Shown piece after piece: positions 29,573 to 38,408 of a DNA stretch of 64,000 nt (positions within the stretch are counted from its first letter, which is position 1; each line of letters starts with the position of its first letter). The translations under genes and the position numbers were made by a program. A model generated the notes under the pieces. The model worked only from the letters and a program-made list of their open reading frames with translations. It did no database searches and was not told where the DNA came from. The stretch is from Gigaspora rosea (taxonomy: Eukaryota > Glomeromycota > Glomeromycetes > Diversisporales > Gigasporaceae), in NCBI GenBank assembly GCA_003550325.1, contig QKWP01000598.1, positions 101,129 through 165,128 of the forward strand, in the 5' to 3' direction.

Positions 29573-31261
29573 TTAATATGCACTGATTAAATAATCAGAA
29601 TTCTTATAAGTTTTTTTCCCGCTACTTAAATCATAGTAATAACCTGGTTCATCTTCGTCAGAAAAACCGCAATAATCTCCATCATCGTTATCATCAGAGA
29701 ATTCATCAGAGAATTCACCATCATTTTCATTATACTTATCGAATACATTTACAGTTTCTGGTTCCTTTGAAATCGATTTAGCAGATACGCTTACCTCAGT
29801 TTCTGATAAAGATTTGACATCCTCATTTATCATATCTTCCGAATTGGAGGTATGAGATGATTCAGTAGATATTCTTACCTCAATATTTGATACGTCTTTC
29901 GAGCTAGATGGTTCAGTCACGTGCGCGTTACAATTTGTAACGCCGATCTTTTCTTGATATTTAACATCTATACTAATAGATTTTTTAGGAAAACAGTTTA
30001 TAATATCTTGAATTTGGTTGTCAGTTAAACTCGAAATTGCACTTGCGCTAGATGTTATTGCTCGAACTTTTTCGACGCCTACTCCTGTGAGTAATATATA
30101 AATTTTTTTTGCTCTGAATGTTTTCTGTCGCAAGTTTACATTGGTGATATCTGGGAGAAGTGTTTTAATCTCATTGTATACTAATGTCCTTGCCGTTTGA
30201 TCATCGATTTTATTTATATGCTTAATCTCATCAATTCGATCTTCATATGCTTTGTAGTAACAATACCAACATAGAATCTCTTTTTGCCTAACTTTTATTG
30301 CTAGAATAAATAAATCGGCTATATTTTGTGCTGTAACTTTGGTAGGTCCAGTTATTATAGCTTCTAATGAGAATTCAGGAATTTGTACATCAAATACATT
30401 ATTAATTCTATTATCATTATTTGCTTTGAATACAGATAAATCGTCTCTTAAATCTTGTTCTATTTTTTTATTATATGGAATTTTTATTTCGGTATTTTGT
30501 GCTTGATCAGTAGGTATTGATTCTGATTGGGTGGTTTTATGCTCACGGGTGTCGATAACAGGATTTAACTCATTATTTTGTATATCGGAAGAGGAAGATG
30601 TGCTTTGCATTGATCCTTGACTCTGAAGTTTCTTTTTTCTGATTCTTTCCCTTATTTCATTACTAATATTCTCTTTATGTATTGTTTCTACAAATTCAAG
30701 AATCTCAACTGAATCGTCATTAATAGTATCTTGTGATAAAGAAGATTTGGGCGTTTCAGATTCTGCTAATGATTCAGGTCTTGTCGGGTTATGTTCTAGT
30801 TCGGGTAAGTGATCAGGATTATTGTCTTTCTCCCTGTCAGACTGGCCCTCGATAGGAAATAATGACCCTTTAGACTCATCTCTTATTTCGGAAGAAATAG
30901 TACTTTGTGCCTGGGTCTGAGTGTTTACTGATAATTCTGAACAAGCCGTAGACTGCAAAATATCGTTTGTAGAAGATGCGTCTTGGTCATTAGTGATGAC
31001 TTGGGTCTGCTTCTGTTCCAATTTCGTGACTCTATCTTTTAACTCAGCATTCTCGGCAGTAAGCTTGGCAGTATCTGTTTTATTTTTCTTTTCTAGTTCT
31101 TCGAATCTAATCTTGAGCATTACATTTTCCTCTATAGCTTGTTTCAATCTTGTGTTCTCAGCCTTGACTTCGGTATTCTCCTTTCTAAGCTCATCAATTT
31201 GAAGAGCAAGCCTAGAGTTTAATTCTCTCAAGGTATTGATTGTTAATTGATCGTTCGACAT
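29573..31261 (-). CDS. 562-residue coiled-coil protein, paralogue of the interrupted host gene
   Basis: Intact ORF. Residues 5-95 are a leucine-rich coiled coil (LRELNSRLALQIDELRKENT, AELKDRVTKLEQ). A long acidic, Ser/Thr-rich linker follows. A folded domain near residues 285-430 contains FSLEAIITGPTKVTAQNIAD, KEILCWYCYYKAYEDRI and IYILLTGVGVEKVRAITS. The tail is acidic. It converges with the acidic-tail gene at 28902. The decayed gene split by the hAT insertion (46424-46560 plus 7799-9293) has the same domain order. The function is unknown; the family appears expanded in Rhizophagus. Presence both inside the element and at its target suggests host-to-element capture, or a common dispersed family. 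Confidence 0.8.
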   Translation of the reverse strand: MSNDQLTINTLRELNSRLALQIDELRKENTEVKAENTRLKQAIEENVMLKIRFEELEKKNKTDTAKLTAENAELKDRVTKLEQKQTQVITNDQDASSTNDILQSTACSELSVNTQTQAQSTISSEIRDESKGSLFPIEGQSDREKDNNPDHLPELEHNPTRPESLAESETPKSSLSQDTINDDSVEILEFVETIHKENISNEIRERIRKKKLQSQGSMQSTSSSSDIQNNELNPVIDTREHKTTQSESIPTDQAQNTEIKIPYNKKIEQDLRDDLSVFKANNDNRINNVFDVQIPEFSLEAIITGPTKVTAQNIADLFILAIKVRQKEILCWYCYYKAYEDRIDEIKHINKIDDQTARTLVYNEIKTLLPDITNVNLRQKTFRAKKIYILLTGVGVEKVRAITSSASAISSLTDNQIQDIINCFPKKSISIDVKYQEKIGVTNCNAHVTEPSSSKDVSNIEVRISTESSHTSNSEDMINEDVKSLSETEVSVSAKSISKEPETVNVFDKYNENDGEFSDEFSDDNDDGDYCGFSDEDEPGYYYDLSSGKKTYKNSDYLISAY

Positions 31262-31763
31262 TGTTTTATTACAAAATAGGATATATTCAAAAGGTTAATC
31301 ACATGAAATAATATTGATGTAAAAAATCGTGCTTTGCTTTATTGATTATAATAAAAATCGAAAAGAATCAATCTATCTATTGTTCTATACTATTGCTACA
31401 CTACAAATTTTTCATTTGTCTAAACTATCTGTACCAACACTATCTATAATCCAGCTTCATTTTTATCTAGTTATCAGTCATACATGCAGTGTCAACAGTG
31501 AATTAACAATATTGAGCTTAGCAAAATGTTGCTTTCTGCAATGCTAATAAAGTTTTCAGAAATCTGTGTGAAAGAATTATTAGTTTCCAGGCCCAAAAGC
31601 TAATTCATCTGACACAACCGAAATTACCTTAATTGCGCGTTCGGCAAAAATGAAATTGTTGATTATTTTTCGAAAACCCGTGCAGCACCTTATGATCGGC
31701 CAATCAGAAAGCTGGTTCACTATATATGAATTACCGCGGTAAAAAAATAGTTCTCTAGAAGTT
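31262..31763. other. Divergent intergenic region
   Basis: 502 bp between divergent genes. Only short unsupported ORFs. The part just before 31764 has ggccaatcag (an inverted CCAAT box) and tatatatgaattac (TATA-like), consistent with a promoter for the nine-exon gene. Confidence 0.45.
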
Positions 31764-34141
31764 ATGGACGCGAAACGAGAAAGAGAAGTTGCTGTCAAAG
31801 CCGTACTTAAAAGTGAATGTAACAATTATCTTTATGAGTACCTAATTCTAAGAAGGGAACAAGATTCTTTCATAGAAACTTCTCAATCTGAGCATGCTAG
31901 ATATTTGGCTGAGCTAACTGAGCAACAAAATTTTAATGAACGCGCACAGCTCGCCTTAAATGCATTCGAGGTAAATGTGTATTTTTTCTTTGCTTTACAA
32001 CGTTCTGACTTGACTTTACCCAGCAAGGGCATCCGCTGGTTTGTTCTTGTGATGATCCGCTGGTTTCGGGTAATGTCAAGCAAGACTTTGACAAGCAAAA
32101 GTATCCGCTGGTTTACTTTTGTGATGATCCGCTGGTTTCGTCAAAGTTTGTTTCTCTTCATCTAAGCAAGAGCATCTGCTGGTTTGCTCTTGAGATAATC
32201 CGCTGGTTTGGGATGAAGTTGGATGTAATCAATGAAAATCAGGCGTTTTTATTGCGTAAATGGTTGCTTTATTTCTGTTTGACTTAGCTTCTTTTTAAGT
32301 TAGAAAGAAAGTCGCCGGTTGTATCCCGCTTCTGGAGTGAAGTAGCTGAAGAAGTAAAACAAAGAAAAGAGGAGGAAAATGCAGTTCGATCTGCTTCGTT
32401 GGGGCACCTCAGCATATTCGGGAAAACGGTAAGGAATTGGAGTAGGGCATTTATGAAAGGATCATGATTTTATTTGCTTATTTTGACACCTTTTTTCTGG
32501 AAACAGCTTACTCAATATGCAAATACGCAGGAAGCATCGACTAAAGATATGAATTTATCAACTAATCATCGTAAGCGAGGAATTGAGGTTGTGATTGATA
32601 ACGAAGAAAATGGTTCAAATAAAAAGGTAAAAAAAATTTTAAGCGTTAAAATTATGAGAACATGCAAACTCATGTATATTTCTATATAGGAAAAAGAAAA
32701 CACCGAGAATGATTCTGATAATAATGAGAATTTGCCATCAAGAAACAATAACGAAAATTCTTCCTCGGGGTTTGAAAATGAAGAAATCAATTTTGATTTA
32801 ACCAACATTTCGAAAGAATTGAATCGTGAACCAACAGTTTAAGTATGTTTTGTTATCGATTTTTTTATCTCCTGCATCTTACAGTTTGCTTATGTTTTTA
32901 GTGGGAAGTTGATAATATCAATGTAACCAACCGATTTCGGCATTATCAGAAAGTTGTTCTCGCGAAGGCACAAAGATGGGGCTTAAAACATTCGAGCATC
33001 TATGAACTTCTGTAAGTGTTACCTACATTATTGTACCATTTACATTAGATATATTAAGCATTTTTTTTATTGTATTTAGAGCTTTAGCATCAATTATAGT
33101 GCTCTGTTGGCCATGTCCATATTCCAATTTCACAAACCAAGAATGGAAAAAAATTACAAAAACCAATCCTTACACTTTGCAAGAATCGCCATTACCACCA
33201 GAAATTTCATTATCTCTTCGAGAGACAGCTAGTAGACGTTTGATTGATGGAGATGTTTTCATGAATAGTAGTGAATCAGAATTAAGTAGAATTGTTGCAC
33301 TAATGTTCAACAACCTGTAAGTTTGCTTGGCATACATCATCTTTCATCTTATTCGCGAAGTCGTAGCTTACATAAATATAATACAGGTATTATGGTATTC
33401 CGGAGGTTGCTCCATTAAAGCTGTCGGAAGAGGAACATTGCAATATGTTCATATATCCAATTGCTCGTTCATTTCGCAGAAATGATAAAGAATATGAACT
33501 CAAATTAAATCGGGCTAATGTAGGATCAAAGACAAGACCTGATCTTTCCTGTACAGTAAATGACGTACCAATTCTAAACTCCAAGTTTAAACCATTGGGT
33601 TGTACTCCATTGCAAGAGAAGATGGACCGATTGAAAGTTCAACTAAAGGCTCGGAAATCGATTAATCAACAATTGCAAAGAAAAGGAGGTCCAGGCGAGG
33701 CAGTTATGTTTTTAAACATTGGTATATATACTTTCAATTAATTACAAGAAATTGGAATTTTTTATAATTTGCTAACTTATACTTTTACAATGATAAGGTA
33801 ACTCAATGGAATCGTTTTTTATGGATTTGAAATGTGATGGGCTATACCGCTCCTGGCCATTTCTTACAACCAAACTGGTGGTTGACAAGTCTACAATTCC
33901 ATTAGCAGAGTTTGCAATTAGTCATTTGATGGCTTTGGAAGTATGATATGTTTTTATATAAGCTTATGAGGTATTTGTTTACAAATTTCACAATCTTTAC
34001 TTATTTTGTAATGAGCAGAAACGCGTTGAAAAAATTGCCAAAGATTTTAAATACCGAAGTAGTCAATTTACGCCCCCAGCACAAATGTCTTACATACGCG
34101 AATTTCCGGATACACCACAAGTAAAAATGTTGCTCAAATAG
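31764..34141 (+). CDS. Nine-exon host-style gene, possible PD-(D/E)XK-related family
   Basis: Exons by GT-AG and frame: 31764-31970, 32300-32428, 32507-32626, 32690-32836, 32902-33011, 33080-33316, 33387-33721, 33798-33940 and 34019-34141, totalling 1551 bp (516 residues) with every junction in phase. The exon 4 donor (gtttaa) is the weakest. The N-terminus is charged and helical. Exon 5 contains FRHYQKVVLAKAQRWGL. Exons 7-8 contain SKTRPDLSCTVNDVPIL, GGPGEAVMFLNIG and SMESFFMDLKCDGLYRSW, a conserved block resembling fungal nuclease-fold proteins (RPD followed by a beta strand and Lys). A related but broken gene lies at 46801-48232. Intron 1 has repeated atccgctggttt words. Such an intron-rich gene inside a TIR element implies capture of genomic DNA, not of an mRNA. 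Confidence 0.72.
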
Positions 34142-34574
34142 AATGTATTATACCGATTTTCCGTTTGCACCTGAATTAGTTCAATCATATGAAGTTATAT
34201 CAGGTAACAATAAAGCGAATACGTATACATATTGATATATTTTTTCTGATTTTTTAAGAATTTTTCTTGGCAAAAGTGATCGGCATTACAAATTATAACG
34301 CACGTGATTTTTATTTCAATCCGAAGTTTTTAACATTTGTGGGAAAAAAAATTGGATTCTATTTCATATAATAACACATATACAATAACGTATTTAAATG
34401 TATAGTAATAATAAAAATTAACTACATGATAAGCGAATTTTAGAAAATAAGTTATGCCTTCTAGGTAGTACAGATAAATTTTACATGCAGAATTTATTCT
34501 AACACGTTAATGAATATAATACAGTACAACAGATAATGGTACGAATTTTGTTAAATTTCCATTAATGCATATTT
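34142..34574. other. Intergenic, no gene seen
   Basis: AT-rich convergent space between the nine-exon gene and the zinc microgene. The first about 60 bp after the stop still look coding-like (tataccgattttccgtttgcacctg), which may be former coding sequence beyond a premature stop. Confidence 0.4.
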
Positions 34575-34859
34575 TTATTTAACATTAATTATTCGAGAAT
34601 TTTCACATTCACATCGCTTATATATGCCATCCGCTACTTTTTTACAGGTCTTACAATATAGATGTAAATGGTGATTGCATTCGTCACAAACCTTACACCC
34701 GTGCTTCCCCCTCTAAAGATATGCCACTTTTCGAAGTAATTTCGACTTTTTTGATTTGTAAGTATATTATTCATTGTTATATTAATAGAAAAAATAATAT
34801 ATATGTGGCTAAATTTTTTATTATACAAACCTGTAATGTGTGGCACTTGTGTTTGTCAT
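34575..34859 (-). CDS. 54-residue zinc-binding microprotein, two exons
   Basis: Exon 1 is 34831-34859 (MTNTSATHY plus two bases) and exon 2 is 34575-34710; a GT-AG intron of 120 bp keeps frame. Exon 2 reads GKHGCKVCDECNHHLHLYC, then KTCKKVADGIYKRCEC and the C-terminus. CxxC-x2-C-x2-HxH and CxxC spacing indicates at least one structural zinc. The strict phase match and dense cysteines support a real gene despite its size. I have seen similar short cysteine-rich predicted proteins in Rhizophagus but know no function. Confidence 0.5.
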
Positions 34860-35192
34860 TAAATTATGCATAACGGTAATCCTCATAAGGAATTTCTAAT
34901 TTATTCTGCACGTACATTCAAAATTTTTCTCGTCGATCTTGTTACCGTTATGTAACATTGTACAGTATGTAATTCATTTTTACCCGTTACTAAAATTTGA
35001 TCTTCCTAATGAGGTAAATAAAATTCTTAGTGAATGAATGCATTTAAAAATCAAATCACAAATATATCTTTATTAATTTTGTAGATATATGAAAATGGGC
35101 TAGGGAGAGCTAAGTAAAAAACTTAAGAATAGCAGACGTTTAAAGGGAGGAATTTCTCGAGCCCTAACCCATAAAATGAGAGTTCCTTCCCG
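34860..35192. other. Intergenic, no gene seen
   Basis: AT-rich spacer between two minus-strand genes; it should hold the promoter of the zinc microgene (just above 34859) and the 3' region of the gene ending at 35193. Confidence 0.4.
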
Positions 35193-35963
35193 CTACTCTA
35201 TGTTATCTAACCATCTACCTATATCATTAAGTGTGAAACTTTTACAACTAGTGCTATTATTATAAAAATTTTTAATTGTTGCTGTTTTAATTTTACCACC
35301 AAGGTCTTGGATGCATACCTCTATCCTGTTACACATTTCATCACAGGTAAGATTTCTTGCATTCCTTTCTTGATCAAATACTTCTTTAAAGTGGGTCCAG
35401 ATGGTTGAGCTAATATTTGAATATTGAATTCGATCAGATTCTGTAGAATTTGATGATCGTATTGATGCTGATGCCTCACTTTGTTGATCAGACCCTCTTC
35501 TGTTCATGCTTTGGATAAGGTATCGTTGATTGATTTCATCTTGGAGTGTTGTAATAGTTCTTCTGATTGTTTCGAATTCGTTAACAATTTGATTAAAATT
35601 ATTATGGTAGGTTTCTAGAACCTGTTTGATTTCGTTATATTTCTCATACGCATCATTAATCATGGTAATGATATTCTGTGCTTCCGTTGCATAATTAGCA
35701 TCACGGGAATTTATTTTTGCAGTAAGATCATTATTAATTTCAGCTCTGATCTTGATGATTTCTTTAGCAATGATAGTGTTGATCTTGGTATCACAAGAGT
35801 TTGATTCGTTGGCGATTTTATTTCTAATATCACACAAAAAGAACCATATAATGATGACCCCTACACATAAGTAGATATTTTCGGGGAATATCATTGCGAG
35901 GAATAAAAACAAAGCAGGAAGAACTATAAAAGGTATATTGTCCAAGATGTTGAATAAATGCAT
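35193..35963 (-). CDS. Membrane-anchored coiled-coil protein
   Basis: 256 residues. The N-terminus has two hydrophobic helices (IPFIVLPALFLFLAMIF and LCVGVIIIWFFLC, residues about 10-45), followed by a long amphipathic coiled coil (about 55-150: KEIIKIRAEINNDLTAKI, IVNEFETIRRTITTLQDEIN). The C-terminal 70 residues (WTHFKEVFDQERNARNLTC through FTLNDIGRWLDNIE) form a compact domain with a helix-turn-helix flavour that I associate with Rhizophagus hypothetical proteins. It is probably inserted in a membrane with the coiled coil outside. No enzyme motif. It is one of two membrane-anchored coiled-coil genes in the element, the other being at 14789. Confidence 0.7.
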   Translation of the reverse strand: MHLFNILDNIPFIVLPALFLFLAMIFPENIYLCVGVIIIWFFLCDIRNKIANESNSCDTKINTIIAKEIIKIRAEINNDLTAKINSRDANYATEAQNIITMINDAYEKYNEIKQVLETYHNNFNQIVNEFETIRRTITTLQDEINQRYLIQSMNRRGSDQQSEASASIRSSNSTESDRIQYSNISSTIWTHFKEVFDQERNARNLTCDEMCNRIEVCIQDLGGKIKTATIKNFYNNSTSCKSFTLNDIGRWLDNIE

Positions 35964-36953
35964 TTATGCAAAGGAGATCGGATTAGAGAATTATCAGTGG
36001 GGATTTAATCAGAGCTAAGTATTTTTATTTTTAACGGATTTGCTTTTATAAACTTTTATTAATTATACTGTGATTCTTTATTTTTTAATTTTGTAGAAGG
36101 GGGTTGCAATGAAAAAAAATCACTTCTTTTATACAAATTTTTGTGGGTTAAAATCTAATTCGGTAAATATACCTGTAAAGACTCGAACTTACTGGAAAAA
36201 ACATCGATTCGTCATCAAAAAATAAAGGTAAAAATTCATTTGAGAATAGAGGTCCCGGATCAGAAAGACATGATAATACGTGGTCTGGGTAATGAAGGTA
36301 AGGTGTGGTGTATATGTAAACTAGCAGACCTGGTAAATAATTACAATTACAGCGATAATCATCACATCAAGATCCTAGATTTTCATATAATTATTAACCT
36401 ACTTCTTTTAATAGTATAAGGGCGATATATGACCTTATTAGAACTTGATTTGCATAATATAACTTAATTTTGATTAGACGCTAGGCTTCATTTTGACACT
36501 TTAACATATCGGTTTTTTAGCATTGATCATTTACAAATTTATTTCATTTTATTCCTTATATTATAGAAACTTCGATATATAGACCAAGTATTGTGGAGCA
36601 ATGCCCAAAGGGTCTACTACGTATATGCTACTGAGAATATACTAGAAAGTTTGAGCAAAAACATGATAAGTCGACATGATAATTATTATTTTTTATGGTG
36701 ATTGATTTATTTATTAATCTAAAACGCGTATGACATCAGCACCACATGTGACAGGCGACTTAAAAGTCATGGCTCTTTGAGCTTACACATGACATCGCTC
36801 CCTTGAGCCTAATTATCCATTAATAGAATCATGAGTATAGCTTTGCCTGCTCTGATGTAGGGCTTCTACTATAAGATCATTTATCTGCTCTATTCTTAGT
36901 TGAGGTAAAATATGATGTGCCAAACCGGAAATATGTGGAACTACCCAGGCAAA
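35964..36953. other. Intergenic with a worn double-hairpin element
   Basis: About 1 kb without a convincing gene. At 36590-36616 ATTGT-GGA-GCAAT (one G-T pair) is followed by G-CCC-AAA-GGG-TC and TA, a diverged copy of the double-hairpin family. From 36720 to 36950 GC-richer DNA includes gcctaattatccattaatagaat, possible 3' coding remnant of the F-box gene. Confidence 0.5.
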
Positions 36954-37931
36954 TCAATCAATACCTTTTACTTTAATGTTTGAGTTAAGTTTTTTTACCG
37001 CATTTTCACTGATACCCCCACATAATTGTATATTAAGAAATTTTAGATTATTAGATGAAGTTGCAATTTTTTCTATAGCTAAATCGGAAATATCACAACT
37101 AGAAATATCGAAATGCTCAAGTTTTTGACAATAATGCGCAATATCACAAATAGATACATCAGTAATATTTTTACATCCACTAAGATCAATATATTCCAAA
37201 TTTGGATATAATCGCGCTATTTTACTAATTACACCGTTAGTAATATTATGACAGAATGCCAAATCGAGATACCGAATATTAGGGGATAAATGTGCAATCG
37301 ATTCATTAATATATTTTAATCCAGCAATATACAAAAATTCTAAGCTATGGCACGATTCTGCAATCTCATAAATAGATTTATCGGTAATGTTTTTACAATA
37401 GGAAATATTTAGATACTTCATATTATAACATGATCGTGCAATCTCAGAAATGGAAATATCAGTTATTTCTTTATTATTATGAATATTGAGATGTTTTAAG
37501 TTGGGATATGAATATGCGATTTTAATGAGGGCTGTATTGCCGAACCCTTTGCTAAAATTGAGATCTAGATGAACTATACTGGGACATACTTGTATAATTT
37601 TTCTGATTTTTCTATTTGAGAGATTGTGGTATTTTGCAATTTCAAGATACTTTAGGCTTGAACCATAGAGAGGCGTAGATTCTTTACGTATTGCTTTTAC
37701 AAACCTTTTTAGCCGTTTAAGATTATAATTCAGATAAGTAAAATGACGGTTTTTTTCTCCATTCAATACAATCTTACTCCATAGAATTGGAGCGGAACAG
37801 TGATACCAAACCCTATTAACAAAGAGAGTTGGGTAAAGCGATTTATCTTTTTCTAGATATGAAAAAATGATTTCAAGTAATTCTGGTAATACGAATAAAG
37901 GTGAAGAGTGACTCTGCATTGTTATTTTCAA
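36954..37931 (-). CDS. F-box and leucine-rich-repeat protein
   Basis: 325 residues. The F-box is at residues 8-50 (SSPLFVLPELLEIIFSYLEK, then NRVWYHCSAPILWSKIV). Leucine-rich repeats of the AMN1/FBXL type follow from about residue 110 with the recurring pattern NLKHLNIHNNKEITDxSI, MKYLNISYCKNITDKSI and LEYIDLSGCKNITDVSI. In cells these proteins recruit substrates to SCF ubiquitin ligases via Skp1. F-box proteins are greatly expanded in Rhizophagus, so host origin is likely, but large viruses also use them to redirect host ubiquitination. The ORF is intact and intronless. It diverges from the protease remnant at 37984. Confidence 0.85.
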   Translation of the reverse strand: MKITMQSHSSPLFVLPELLEIIFSYLEKDKSLYPTLFVNRVWYHCSAPILWSKIVLNGEKNRHFTYLNYNLKRLKRFVKAIRKESTPLYGSSLKYLEIAKYHNLSNRKIRKIIQVCPSIVHLDLNFSKGFGNTALIKIAYSYPNLKHLNIHNNKEITDISISEIARSCYNMKYLNISYCKNITDKSIYEIAESCHSLEFLYIAGLKYINESIAHLSPNIRYLDLAFCHNITNGVISKIARLYPNLEYIDLSGCKNITDVSICDIAHYCQKLEHFDISSCDISDLAIEKIATSSNNLKFLNIQLCGGISENAVKKLNSNIKVKGID

Positions 37932-37983
37932 TCCATATTTTTTAAATTTTCTATTTTAACACATATTAATAAATATTATAACA

Positions 37984-38408
37984 TAACATCGACGACAACT
38001 AAAGCTACTATCGATTCGGGTGCTGACTTCTCAACTATGGCTGAAGAATTTGCTAAACGTTTGGGATGGAAAATTAATGATGATAACCACGAATCTCAGA
38101 ATATCAATAATGTGGTATCGAGTATTGTTAGACAAGTATCGGGTAAAAAAATCTGGATTTCTCCACACCAATTACTAGAGATAGTAAAACCCGAGATTCA
38201 GCAGGATATTATAAACTCGATAGCAAACCCGAATATTTCTCGAAGAAATCATACACCATGTAAGGCTAAAAGAAAAAAACCAATTTTTAACGATACTGCA
38301 TCTGAGACAACATCCACATCTTCATCCCCATCTGGGTCTGATTCTGAATCGTCTAACGAAGATAAAGATTTTACTGTGAGTGCGGTAAAAACAAAGAAGT
38401 GTGATTAA
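37984..38408 (+). pseudogene. Second aspartic-protease / gag-pro remnant
   Basis: The frame reads TTTKATIDSGADFSTMAEEF, then AKRLGWKINDD: an Asp-Ser-Gly active site with its context. It is followed by EIQQDIINSIANPNISRR, which resembles the NPNLSMTRR segment lying before the active site in the main protease, so order is permuted. A Ser/Asp/Glu-rich tail follows. The open frame extends upstream to 37908 through F-box 5' sequence, but no proper start precedes the active site. It is too short for a functional enzyme. It converges with the recombinase gene (4-bp overlap). Confidence 0.5.
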
